DNA from: Siphlonurus alternatus
Lineage: Eukaryota; Arthropoda; Insecta; Ephemeroptera; Siphlonuridae
Assembly: GCA_949825025.1 (NCBI GenBank)
Contig: OX463781.1
Span: 49,612,317 to 49,676,316 of the forward strand
DNA: 64,000 bases
Direction of reading: 5' to 3'
Shown: one piece after another, positions 1 through 12,590 of the stretch
How positions within the stretch are numbered: the stretch's first letter is position 1
How the letters are laid out: every line of letters starts with the position of its first letter
Position numbers and translations under genes: made by a program
The notes under the pieces: model-generated
What the model was told of the DNA's origin: nothing
Databases searched by the model: none
Seen by the model: the letters and a program-made list of their open reading frames with translations, nothing else

Positions 1-3000
1 CATCAGTGATAACGTTTGTGTTGCATGTAGCTTGCACTGTGTTGTTTATTACAACGTATACATAGCTGTGGAATTAATATGGTACACGTATAGAAATCAT
101 GGGATTTATACTTGTTTGTTTTGTATAAATTGATTGGAATCAACAATTAAAAAAAGTATGACACTAGATAATATAGTTAAGATAGGTATTAAATCACAGT
201 AGTTTAAGAATATTAATTATCAATATCAATTAAATATTTTTAATATTGCAGTGATTTCTGTATTAGCAATAATAATAATAATAATAAATCTTTTATTAAA
301 CACAGTGTACATATTAATTTTTACAAATTAAATAATTAATTTTTATTAATTATTATTAATAATATATCAAAAAGTAATGTATAATAATGATAGATAATGT
401 AACTTACAAATGAAACTTATTTCTAATTTCAACACTGTGCTATTTTTTTAATTTAATGAAGAGGTTTCCAAACAGCAGGCGTCATCTCTCACTGTCATAT
501 TAGTCAAATTAGACTCGAGTGAAACAACATTTGTCTTCATGACACGCTCGTTCACAGTTTCCTGCAAGTCGGGCGGAAGGATGTGGTGCACCGATATTTT
601 GCTCTCTTAATTTAATGAACAAAAATAGGTTAACATAATTAGATTTTTTGTCGCCCGAGAACTACCAACTTGCATAGAACTTCTTACTATAATACATTCT
701 CTACAAAAATTACAATTTAATCCATTTATCGTGCGGCATCAGTTTTAGCAAATTTGTTGCAATTGTTTATATTTATGAAGCTGCTACGTAGAAAAAAAAA
801 AAAAAAAAGACGGGCCACTTAAAATTTCTTCGTATAATAACTTGTTCTTAATTTTCTCTTGAAAAGTAGAAGATATATATAAAAATAAATGTCAGCTCTT
901 ATATAAATTTTCATAACTAGTGTTCTCATGCATAATTAATTTACTTATAATTAGATTGTCCAGGGTACAGTTTGCCTTTTTTTAGGCGATGCAGCGAGTT
1001 TTGGCTGCATGTCGGTGAAATATTTGTAACAGCTGAAACGTCGGTGAAAATGTAGAAAAACTATTTAAAAAGACTTAAAAATTAAAATTATACATGTATT
1101 TGTTTCCTTAATTATTTGTCATCTTTAGTTGCTAGAAAAAAAGCTCCAAAACAATCCAACTCCTGAAGTTAGAGGTACAATCTATTTTAAGGTGCACATT
1201 TTCGTATTTGAAACCTCACGTTTCCGGCTACTTTCCGTCTATATCTATCATTTATTGAAACATACGATAATTCAACAGAAAATTGGCTGGTGTAATTTAC
1301 TGCGAGGTCATGCTGAGATGATTACGATTGACGACAAATCACCCTCGTACGAAAATATCAGTCATATGTTGGTCGTAAAGAAACTGACATCTAAAAATTG
1401 AAACGAGATATATTAAATGTAAACACGACAATAAACAATAATTTATCACGGTTGTACTACACCATTGTTTGTGGACTTGACAAATAGCAAACAATGTTGC
1501 AGTGACAAACAGGGGTGACTTGTCAACGCCGCATGTTCGCTCTCGATCAAACTGCACTTTTTATACGATCGTCTGCTAATGATGTTCATAGACATAATTA
1601 ATTACCCTGTAGAATATTGTCACTCATAAATTGAAAGATATTTTAATGTGAACACTATATGGTGATTATAACTTAGTACTGAATGAAATTATTGAAATGC
1701 GTTTTCTGTACATTGAGATGTGCCGGGAAACAGAAGACTACAACCACTATTTAAATATCCTAAAATCTAAATTGAAAAACATGAAAGAAATATATTACGA
1801 AAATTACAGAAAATAAAATATTATTGCGAATCCATAGTCTTTATATTTTATTTGCAAGCTGATGGTTTCATCAAAATTTAACTCAAAAATTGTCATTCGT
1901 GCCACGACGCAGTTTCATTTTCTTATAAGTCATTTGGTATTCATCTTTACATAAAATCTAATGTTAAATTAAATTTCATTTTATATATCTCGATAAACGG
2001 TAATAGACTATTAAAATTTATAATAATTTTTTATTACAACATATATACTAAAGGAATCAAGTTTTCCGCGGTAAGAAAATTCAGTATAGATTTTCATAGC
2101 CAACTCCTGTGTGGAGTATTATTTCTAGAGTTTTCTCTCTGCGAGTCTTGAATTATGCGTGGCAAAACGAATGCTCGGGGAAAGAAGGCCATATTTCGGA
2201 ACAAAGAACCCCATTGTGAACTCGAGAGATTTTCTCCGGGGGCGGTGAGGGATGGCCCCACAACTGAAATTGACTATTAAATTGGAACTTCCAGCTCTTC
2301 CATTCCACAAGCTTTTAAACTGTTAAGTCATTTGCATTTACAATTATAAACGTTAAATTATTACCTTTATTACATAAATAAAATCACAGTGATGTTATAG
2401 TACCTAAAATATTAATTATTACTGGTGTAATTTTTCGTATGGATGTTACAATTGTACAATAAATTTCTACGTTAAAGAGATTTGTGTAATTAACAAATTT
2501 ATTTTAGCTTCATAACTTATTTTACATTTATATTAAATTATAAAATTTAACTCACAATAATTAAATTTCATAATGATTCATATTTATTAAATAAACATAT
2601 TATATATATAAATACTTATTTAGAGCAGAATTAAAAATACGGAGAAAATAATATTAAAGTAGTCAAGAAATTATTGAATTATAATTAACAATAATTTTTT
2701 GCCTCTTATTTATTATACAGTAATAGGTTTAAGTTTTCAATAACTGTGCATTATTGATTACAATATTATTATTATTAACATTATTGATTACAAGTTGATT
2801 GAACAAAATGCCAACATAAGTATCAAGTTTATTATTTATTCGTAGACTGAGGCATGTACAGAGAATTTATTAACTAGTTTATATTCCAAGAATTTTATAA
2901 TAAATTTATTTCCATTAATCGCAGCCACAAATAATTTACTGTGAAACTATTTGCATGCGCTCGCGGTCGTGGAATTTATTTCTCATGTATAAACATTTAA

Positions 3001-6000
3001 TAGAAAGTCTAATATAATAAAAAGTCAATAAAAATCTATTCATGTAAACGTATTGCTGTGAAGTCATACAAAGCTTCATATATAAGTAATCATTTTTAAC
3101 GATCGAACTGGTTTTATTTTCAAATAAGCATTTATTCAAACAATAAACCAACTTGGTATGTCAAATAGCGGTAATATAAAATTTACTGCAGGCACAAATC
3201 TATATGGCATGTCAAATCGCAATTAAATTCTAAATCACGCAATTGTTTTGTCATGCAATACGATCATCAAAATATAAATAATAACTTCGTTTCTGATGCA
3301 TCATCATCGCCTTTGCTCTTTCAATACATCAGAAATTAACTCGGGTGGGAAAACGCACGTCAAACTGTGGACAGATTGTGATGCTCAGTAAGTTAAAATG
3401 TTAACTGCAGTCAGAGAACTGCATTATACAGGATATGTTTACTGCTATATATTACAGAATTATCTGCAAATCAAAAGATGTTATTTCATATGAAAGTAGG
3501 CAATAAGGTTTCAGCATCAATATAATTTAGCAAGTCCTGCTCTTGGTAATAAATTTCAAAATTTGGTTCGAACTTGGAAAATTTGATCACTTCAGTGTTT
3601 ATATCTTTTAATATAAAGTGTTTTAACAACTAAACATGTATTTTTTTTAACATTTAATGCAAATCATACATTTTTTAATATGTCAAGAAAATCCCCATGT
3701 GTGTGTAATACCAAAATGTAAAAAATAAACAAGTTCGAAAGTTGTTATATCATCGGATAATATTTTTATAAAACTTGAAAATGTGCGACGGATCTTTGCA
3801 GCAGCGGGGAGTACAAATATTATTTTTAAATTTATGCCATGTCATCAAAAAGCACGCGATCAAAGCATGGGGGGATATTTTGGGGGATGAACATTCACAC
3901 TGCTTATATGGCGAGAGTGACGTGCCTCACATTCACGTGATTAATTGTGCCCGTGTTTACATGTTCATCGTAATGGATATTTAATTGTAATATCTTTTTA
4001 TCAATCAAAAAGCATAATTATCAGTACATTTAAATTAAAGTTAATTCAGATATCATGTTACAGTTTGATAATTTCGGAGCTGCAGTATCAGAAAACTTGC
4101 TTCGTCAACAGATGGCGGTAACGTCGCTGAATTGTTGAAACAAAACCTATATGCCATGACTCTTCGCCGAGTGCAAATGGTTGTTGTTTCAATACAAATA
4201 TATTGTATACTAGAGAGGCATATTATAGTAAGGAATAATTATTATATGTAACATTACCTATATAACTTGAACCACAATAATTATAATATAATTGAAGTAA
4301 CTATATAGGCATTACATTATAGAAATCAACAAAGCCGGGTTGTATGTAATTACATAACATTAAACTTGTGTAGCCTAACTTTCTAACTGGAGAGAGCAGA
4401 TGTTTCGGGCAAGACCCACGTTGAAGAATGATGTTTTAGCAACACACGTCGTGCTAATCGCCAGCACGTACGCCACCTAACAACTATCTAAGGCCAGCCT
4501 GCTCAGTGATCAATAAAAACAGGTGTTAGCCTCATCTTCAAATTAACTTTATATACAGTTCTAAATTGTGGCGTTTAAAACTCCTTTTTTTTTTAGAGAT
4601 TATACCAACATTATGAATAGTTCAACATAAAACATATTTAACAAAATATTTACCATAAAAGCTTGTCATGTACCGTAGTTCAATTAAATATGTCAAGCCT
4701 AATTAATTAACACGGTAGTAAATTATTTAAAGGCACGTTTTTCGTTCAAAATTTCTAAATTGCACTTCTGCATTTGCAGGAAGGGCTGAAATCAAATAAA
4801 ATATTCCTTTTTGAACCTTTGTCTTTCTAATACCATTGACTGAATTATAAATTCTCAATTTGTCAGTAAATATTTTCAACCTAAAGTTAAATGTAAAAGA
4901 AGATGGGTACTGTACACGATACAATTCAATTAAATTGCTTAAAATAATAAAATATTTTATAAATAATTTAATAAATAAAAAAATATATATTATTATACAT
5001 GCAAAATATCACTGGCTGAAACTGACTTGTATTAGGGAGTTTTTATACAAGTTATCCCTAAATTTATAATCCGGAACCGATTTTTTTATTGTTTGTTAAA
5101 CTCCAAGTGATGTTGGATATCGACTGTTGTCTAAATTTAATGTGCTCCATTCTTCTCAGTCAATCAGCCAAACAGGAATTTGATTTACAATATTTTTACC
5201 ACTCCAGGCGTATGATGTGTTTTTATAATAAACAATGTTATAATATAACAAATATAATATTTAATATGAAAACATTTAAATATTAAAATTTGAAATCCTC
5301 TGTTATAATATGTTATGTCATGCCCTGAACATTTCTGACTTTTCAATGGCATTCAAATTAATTCAACAAAAACAATTGAATTTAATGTTTTCATGCATTC
5401 ATGAATATTAACAAACAATTCATTTTATTTTAATGTGACAACAATGAGCTCGCATTCTGTTTTTACATAATTTTTAACAGTCTATTTTGTGATGTACGTT
5501 ATTTAGTTGTTTATGAATTATATTATTTTGTTGAACTTTAAATTCTTCTTCATGTTTCAAGACACGGTCAAAAAGGAAGTATTACTCCATTAGGCTCGTT
5601 TACAGTTGATATAGAAAAGGGTGTCTTCATTAAGTCTGTGTCTGAGTGGAATAAGATGCCTTGTAATATAAAATAATGCCATGGTTAACAGTTTCCTTTT
5701 ATTTTTAAAAATATATTAATATTTTTAGTCTCTAGCAATTTGCTGTATAGCATTCCATATGTTATAAATTGGCAGCCACTTATGATATGATACTTTTAGT
5801 GCCCCCACTCCATTACTTCTTATATATAATACTGTGTGAACTTTGGGTGAAAAAAAAAAAAAAAAACAAAACAAAAAATTTGTTGCGTTGAAAACAACGT
5901 TCCTTTTACTATATTTATGCATCTCCAAGAACAAATTCAACCGATATTATTTGTTATTAAAAAATAAAAAATAATAATAAACAAAATATATTATGTTATT

Positions 6001-9000
6001 ATTTTATTTGTTATTTTGACTTATAAGTGCATTGTGATGTTTGTATATTTTGTGCCCATGAAAAAGATAATAAAATAAATAAAATATTCAACTCGGTCTT
6101 CTTCGTCAATCTTCGGGTGCACTTCGGCTCTCGTGTTATCGTTATAAAGTCGAAGACCAAGTAAATGTGACGGAAGACACAATGCGGATAATAAAATATT
6201 AATATTATGATTTTTGGATCACTAATTAATTAACCTAATTGTGAAAGTCATGAAAAGAGAAGGAAAACAGTTACTTGACAAGTGAAAAGAGAAAGACAAG
6301 ATATAAAGTTCAGCTGATTCCATTTCAGTTTCTTTAACATTTTTTTTTTTTTTTTTTCATATTTACTGACTTTGAGAAACGAGTCGTTCTGACAATCTTG
6401 GAACAAAATGAAGCCACAGAGAATTTGATAATTATTTCAAAGCAATTTCACCACACTTAAATTAGCCGCTGAGAACGTTTTAAAACAATCAGAAAACCAA
6501 TGTTGACTTTATAAACCACAAGAACGAAGCAATTGAAGATAAAATTTAGTTTAATGGTTGGGACCAGTGATTTCAGCGACTGAATCTCCGCAAAAAATAA
6601 GCAATAGTAGTTAAGGGTAATATTTATACTTAAACCTCATTAACTTTTTGTTGAAAAGTAAAGTCCACTAACTAGAATTTCTATACTTCACAATTTATCT
6701 CTTTGTTAAATAGCATCAGCATTTTCTTTAACTTTCCATTAAACGGTGAAAAAATTGCCTTTTTAAACGTAATGTCAATGTCCTCGTAATTAAAACATTA
6801 TTTAATGAGCGCCATTAAAGTGAACTATTCTCATTTTAGCAAAAGCAGTAGGTGAAAAAATTGTGCTAATCATTTCGCTAGTTAAAAGTTTGCTGTTTCA
6901 TTGCTGGGTTTCACGTCCATTGCAAATCGTTCAAGCGCCTAATGAGCTCATAATTTACACGTGACGGCCCAAGTTAAATTTTCACACAAACGCCTATCTT
7001 TTTGAGTTTTTTATTAAAAATATATTTATTATTATTGCCTGCCTACGTACGTTGTATGCGAAGTGGGTGCGAAGTTTAAATTGTATCGGTGCTTCCATTG
7101 ACATAAATTTTAACTTTACCTATTACACCTTTAGAAGGAAAATACTGGAGGAAGCTTTTATGCATACGTAAAATTAAAAGTTTGAACATTCCAGAAATTT
7201 ATTGGCCGATCAAATGAAACTTTAAATTGGTAAAAAAATAGTATAACAAAACAATGGAATAATGTATTGCTGTTTTTTAATTATATATTCATGAAAAGCA
7301 TAGTTGCAAACTCTACGTTCTATATTTGCACAAAATTGTAGGGATATTATACATGATTGGTATATGTTATACATTTATTTCATTCACATTCATTAGCAGA
7401 ACTCACGTTAGAAAGGGAAGAATAAATGATTCAACCTGTTCTTTGTGTTGACATTTTTAATAAAAAATGTTTTTCCTGCAAGTCTACTGTGGCGAATCGA
7501 TCGAAAGTTCTGCTATGTGTTTTAGACAATCTTTATTACACAATATCTGTATAGGGTAATTAACATGTGTGTGGCCCCAAGGTAATGTAATAGAAGGTAG
7601 GCCCCTCCCGCGTTTTGATGGCGTCATATTTATCAAACGTGACGTAACGTCATTCTGCCTATTGCCTAATGAGGCCCCCGTGAGGTTAGGCAATTTGTTA
7701 GGCATCTCAGGAGACATTCTATTGACCGTCCTCAAGGCGAGTTGTGCTGATAAACTGTTTGAGTTGGAGAATAATAATTAATAAATTATTTTCTTCTATG
7801 TGAGAGGATTAATAATAATAAAAATGTTTTCCTCTAAATATAACATGAATAAATTTGACTAGATTTGGTTAGAGATTTTTTATAGTCCGGTTTGTTGAAC
7901 TTCCTTCTAATAATAGATTTTCCACCTCTGTAAGATGCGTCATCATTTATGATATAGAATTATGGAGGTACGATATAAATTTAATTCTTGGATATAAAGC
8001 TCAACTTTAAGAACTCAATAACTCTGCAGGCTGGTATAATCCCCGGGGGCTCCAATTTGGCGCGTGAAATGAATAAACCCAAGCAGCGAGCGTGAAGAAT
8101 CACCTCCGAGCTTCCTCCCTCGCTCACGGGCGGCGCCACTTTTGTCTACCTTACTTCCTCTGCGTGTTTTTAGACACGGAACATAATAATTACACTCATG
8201 CGGGGACAAGCGTTTGTTACAAGCTTTAATGTTGTGGCGTCACAAATGACATCGCTGCAGAAAACACTTGACTTGAAGAATTCTAATGTATGACTGAAAA
8301 ATTGACATTTGCTTTTTGTGAGATAAAATCTCGCTAGTTACCGTAGAGCTGCACGAGTAAAATTGAGCCTATAATTGAGACAAAAAGCTTAATCGTAGTT
8401 AGTTATTTGAGTTACGTTTCGGGGACCTCCGCAGGCCGCGATTCACAAAAAGTCACGATTCGAGTAGCCACGGGTAACGTCACTGAAATAACCATGGATA
8501 GTGATGAACCTGGTAGGGGTGATTCACGAAAGCGTTACCCAGCTTTCTCAATAGCCGCACTTAGCGCCAGTTTTAATGACACTAAATTTAATGTGGTTAG
8601 TGAGAAATCTGGATAACTTCCTTCGAATCTTGCCCTCCTTTGTGAAACGCGGCCACAAATAGACGTCCCATGCAGTACTTTATACAGATAAAAATCATTA
8701 CAAAGTGTCAGGGCGGATAATATTTCCATGGATTGTTTGACCTGGAGAAATGTTACCCACAGCTGATGTGTTTCAAAGGTGTGGTATAAAATAATAAGAA
8801 TTGTTTCAAATGGGAGTCGTATGATGTTGTATCCACGTAATAATATATTTTTAAAATTTAAAGTCGTTTGTGAAAAATGTAAGAATAACATAAATTTCCC
8901 ACGTATCTCTCGCACAAAATACAAAAACATTTTCATAGTAGTTTGTTTTCCGACTGAAATAGAGCAAACTTTTACAATGCATGCACAGCACGTCAATAAG

Positions 9001-9814
9001 TATAATATAAAAAAGTGCAATTTGTATTCATGCGGGATTGTGAAAGGGGAGAACTGCCACCTGCAGTCTGATCATTTCGTGTCTCTTTTGTTTTTTTTTA
9101 GCTGGACATCCCAGGACATAACATCAGATGATCTCGAAACAAATGCACCGTTTACAAACAGCTGCTTGTTTTTGCAAGCAAAAGTTTTCAATTTTTCCAC
9201 ATTTCTCATTAAATGTTCATTTTATATTTTTTAATTGAATAGAAACAAGGTCAGGTAACAAATAATGTAACTTTAGAGTGAATATTGCTGATTCGACGAT
9301 CCACAGTCAATTCAATGATACCATCGTTTTTTTATGTTTGAACCAGACTGTATATCGCTTTATTTTGTCATCTAATAATATATAGCAGCAATATGATGTG
9401 TAAGGGGGGTCTGTTATATATAATATATATTATTATATTATATACTGTGTATAATTACATACATGTATTATATAAATGATTAACCGTCTACTAATCGTAC
9501 GGTACTATTTTGTAAAACCTCAATAACGGAGACTTGTTGCGGAGAAGAGAGTTGATTGAACGATTCCTCGGCGATCTGCGGTGAAAACTCCAGACGATTT
9601 GGTCACGTGACTGACGAGGTCAACTGCAGACCAGCCTGACGAGGGTCAGTCATTCGTCAGAATTAATTACTGTCGTAACTTGAATATTCATAAATCCTGA
9701 TTACTTCCAACTTAAATTGAATTAAAATTTAAATTTATATGTTCTATGTAAAGAGAAAAAATTATGTAGAATTGTTGGAATGTAGTATTCGCATTATCCT
9801 TATTATTAAACATC
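1..9814. other. AT-rich intergenic or intronic DNA, no gene seen
   Basis: Short open frames here (all under about 160 codons) lack codon bias, domains and splice context. Simple features are an (AAT)n run near 268-285, poly-A tracts near 791 and 5851, and poly-T near 6342. Two patches are less AT-rich (7560-7780 and 8020-8200), with short open frames on both strands that I cannot assign. Confidence 0.6.
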
Positions 9815-10440
9815 ACTTTCGGGACCCCAAAATTAACCAGCGTTTTCCTATGCTGGCACGCACTTCCTTTGGGCGAGCGTCTGGGTTCGTCGGAACCCGA
9901 CGAAACTTTTCCTGGGGGTTCCCGGGGGTGGCCGCCGTAACCGGGAAAATAATAAAAAATCCACGTCCGGGGGGGGACTGGGGGTGAATTTTTTTATCTA
10001 GATTTTTGGGGTTTTTCGGCCTCCGAGCTCTTCCGGTGTCCTGCGCTGGCCTTGGCCGGTGGAGGTCTTTGCCCGGTGAACTTTTGTTGCTGCCGTGTCG
10101 TGTTCGGTTCCGGACACCGGACACCCTTTCGGCAGCGCACGCCGCCCGTGAGGTTACGTTTGGAAATTTGGGCTCTTCGGTGTCGTGTGGTCTGTGTTTC
10201 GAATCACCGTGTGTTCGAGTGTTGGTGCGTGGTGTGTTGTCGTGGCCGTGTAGTGAGGACGTCATGCTATTGCGACGTATTACGTGTCACTTTGATGTGT
10301 TATGGCCCTCTATCATGCACTTTGAATCACAAATGTGGACATTGTGGACACGGGGTGACCTTGTGCCGCGTGACTCCACGGCTAGGGGATCTCCTCCCTG
10401 AGTTCATCTTTTCGTTGGTTTCGATTTGTGTTTTCTGATA
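9815..10440. other. GC-rich island without a recognisable gene
   Basis: Composition changes sharply here, with G runs (GGGGGGGACTGGGGGTG), CCCGGGGGTGGCCGCC and many CpGs. Open frames of about 130-150 codons exist on both strands in several frames, as expected from GC-rich DNA lacking stops; none shows a domain that I know. The island could be a CpG-rich promoter region, the GC-rich 5' part of a non-LTR retrotransposon, or a recent insertion. Evidence for any one is insufficient. Confidence 0.5.
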
Positions 10441-10849
10441 CGTAGACATGTAACGCACAACGTACTAGTGCTACTTTTTCCATTTTTTATACATACAGTG
10501 TTTCCTGCCATTGGAAAGTTTATGGTTACCAACTTCAACAGCTTCTTTGTCGTTCAAGTTTGAATGTTGGTGGAAAAATGCAAGTCTACCATTGGTAGAA
10601 AGAGTTCTGCTAACTGGGATTGGCTGAAGCTTTTGCATATCGTCAATGCTTTGAAATTATTATACTTTATTAACTTTCTTTGTGTGACTGCTGCCATCCC
10701 ATTGGCTGCTTCTGTTTAGAGGCAACATTGCAAAAGGGGATCTGACTGCTCAGTGCAGTGATGTGAAATTCGCGCGAAGATTGGTCCGCGAAAATGCGCA
10801 TGCGAATATCCGCGCAAGTGCGCGCATATGTGCGTAAGATAGTTTCAAG

Positions 10850-10972
10850 ATGGTGGCTGCCCGCAAATGGAATCACGTGAGCACAGATATTGTAGACATT
10901 CAGAAGTTTGATATTTTTCCCATAGATGGAGATGCCATATATGGTAGCACATTCCAAGCAAACTACTTTCAG
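10850..10972 (+). CDS. Weak candidate first coding exon
   Basis: A CpG-rich stretch (about 10768-10860) leads to CAAGATGGTGGCTGCC, which resembles the YY1-type element that often holds the start codon of metazoan housekeeping genes. From that ATG 41 codons are open (MVAARKWNHVSTDIVDIQKF... ending NYFQ) and end exactly at CAG followed by GTGTGA, an acceptable donor, phase 0. I do not recognise the peptide and found no convincing second exon. The CTTTCAGG at its end resembles the tandem repeats that follow, so it may be part of a repeat. Confidence 0.25.
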
Positions 10973-11029
10973 GTGTGACTTAATTAATATAACTTTATAT
11001 AAAATTGATTATTTTCGTAAATAATGCTC

Positions 11030-11345
11030 GGATTTACTCCCAATTAGGTCTAGGGGGGGTTATAAAATTAAGGTGCAAGTAATGCGGGTTGCATACTTTC
11101 AGGGGCATGTAGGTTGTGGTTGCATACTTTCAGGGGAAGTTTGGTTGGGTTGCATACTTTCAGGGGCATGTAAGTGAAGGTTGCCTACCTTTAGGGGTAA
11201 CTTATAATAACTTTATATAAAAACGAATATTTTCGTAAATAATGCTCGGATCATCTCCCAATTAGGTCTAGGGGGGGTTATCAAATTAAGGTGCAATTAA
11301 TGCGGGTTGCATACTTTCAGGGGCATGAAGTTTGTGGTTGCCTAC
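11030..11345 (+). repeat. Degenerate nested tandem repeat, GCATACTTTCAGGGGCATG units
   Basis: A unit of about 35-40 bp built on GTTGCATACTTTCAGGGG occurs several times with decay (CATACTTTCAGGGGAAG, CCTACCTTTAGGGGTAA). The whole block, beginning TTTTCGTAAATAATGCTCGG and including CCCAATTAGGTCTAGGGGGG, is repeated once about 190 bp later. So there is a small repeat inside a larger duplication. Confidence 0.8.
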
Positions 11346-11504
11346 TTTTAGGGGCAATTTGCGTTCGGTACATCATAGCATTACGAGGTTTAATTACAAC
11401 TGGCCACCTCTTTTTGTTGAAGATGGGCAGTGTCCGGAGTAAGCCCATTGCCTTGCTCGCTCGAACACGACCGGACGCTAAGAAAATAATTAACTCGAAT
11501 CTCC

Positions 11505-11650
11505 CCAAACTCCTTAAAAAATTATTAAATAAAATAAAATAAATAATAATAAAATAGTAGGGGCCTAACAACTGCGTCTGACTCCTTAAAAAATTATTAA
11601 ATAAAATAAAATAAATAATAATAAAATAGTAGGGGTCTAACAACTGCGTC
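11505..11650 (+). repeat. 72-bp direct tandem duplication
   Basis: CTCCTTAAAAAATTATTAAA ... AGTAGGGGCCTAACAACTGCGTCTGA occurs twice in tandem, the second copy with GGGGTC for GGGGCC. Almost identical, so young. Confidence 0.9.
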
Positions 11651-11752
11651 TGAGTCGTTATCTGAGTCTGTTCATCTTCGCTAATTTAGAACACTATAAT
11701 ATCTGTCAACATATGGCTGAGAGATTTTTGGAAGTGCATCACTGCATCACTG

Positions 11753-11900
11753 GGTGGAAAGCAAGACGAATTTATCCCAGGGAGGGAGCGGCGTATTTTT
11801 ATACTTGAAATGGTCACCCATCCAAGTATTAACCACGCTTGACGTAGCCTGACTTCAGTGATCTAACGAGAACCGGTCAATGCATAACGCCACGCTCCAC
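11753..11900 (-). mobile_element. 5S-rRNA-derived SINE-like copy or 5S pseudogene
   Basis: Read on the - strand, 11876-11811 gives ACCGGTTCTCGTTAGATCAC ... GTGGTTAATACTTGGATGGG then TGACC. These are the conserved 5S rRNA blocks (ACCGGTTCTCGT, GATCAC, GTTAAG-like, TACTTGGATGGGTGACC), with substitutions such as CAGGCTACGTCAAGC. The 5' 24 bases (GGTGGAGCGTGGCGTTATGC) and the 3' continuation after GACC (ATTTCAAGTATAAAAATACG) are not those of 5S. A foreign head and body around a 5S core points to a 5S-promoted SINE more than to a plain 5S gene fragment. Confidence 0.7.
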
Positions 11901-11904
11901 CTCT

Positions 11905-12183
11905 ACTCTAAATTACTCTGAATTTTTTTAGATTTTTATGAGTCCTGCAACTATTTCTAAATAATTATTGAACGTTCTGTAATTTAAGTTGGCACCCCTG
12001 AATCGTTAATAAAAAGGATAGGACAGAGACGCCTGTTGACGCCTCCAGAGGGCGTGGCAGCACATTTAATAATTATTTAAAAATAGTTCTGGGTTTCAAA
12101 AAAATCTGGAAAAAATCAGAGTAGCATAATTTGGTACCTTCAATTCATTTCTGTAATAAAAAATTTTCATGTAGGTTGTCCAT
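11905..12183. mobile_element. Truncated hairpin MITE beside the 5S-derived copy
   Basis: ATTACTCTGAATTTTTTTAG and CTATTTCTAAATAATTATTG at the left are inverted at the right (CAATAATTATTTAAAAATAG-like, then AAAAATCAGAGTAGCATAAT). The right side ends with CATGTAGGTTGTCCATT, the terminus of the 46927-47474 family. The matching left terminus is absent; the left edge meets the 5S-derived copy. Confidence 0.5.
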
Positions 12184-12372
12184 TTTGCATTACAATACCG
12201 TTATGATATCACGTACTGAATACTTATATAGATGGCAACATATGATTGACAAAATTAATTAAAAGACTTGAAACCAAACGAGCGTAGGCGAGTTTACACC
12301 ACACCCCTAGTTTTTATTTTATACTCTGAAACTAATAAACAAGAATTACTATTAAGATATTTTCTTCGTCAT

Positions 12373-12590
12373 AAAGGCGGGTTCAGATGGCGACAACAGC
12401 GATGCGATTTTGCCACACAAGCTGTGAAATCCTATGCAGCGAGCGAATTTGCCAGGTTGTGGCAGCGAAATCGTGTTAATTGCGATGCTCTTTTTTTAAT
12501 CGTCAAATATGGCTGCCAATGGATGTCACAGCAAGTGCGCATTATTCGTGTCGCGTCGCATGATAAAAATCGCCATGTGAATCCACCTTA
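12373..12590. mobile_element. 218-bp MITE with GGCGGGTTCAGATGGCGA-type ends
   Basis: The left end AAAGGCGGGTTCAGATGGCG matches the complement of the right end, TAAGGTGGATTCACATGGCG, at most positions. Further inside, GCGATGCGATTTTGCC on the left and the complement of ATCATGCGACGCGACA-like sequence on the right keep weak symmetry. The open frame covering it is incidental. Confidence 0.6.

Noticed and set aside
8535..9234. Overlapping open frames of 150-161 codons on both strands
   Set aside because: AT-rich, Phe/Ile/Lys/Asn-biased translations with no domain or splice support; plausible by chance.
9813..10438. Three open frames of 128-150 codons in the GC-rich island
   Set aside because: Open on both strands in several frames, as expected in GC-rich DNA; none has a domain or clear codon preference.
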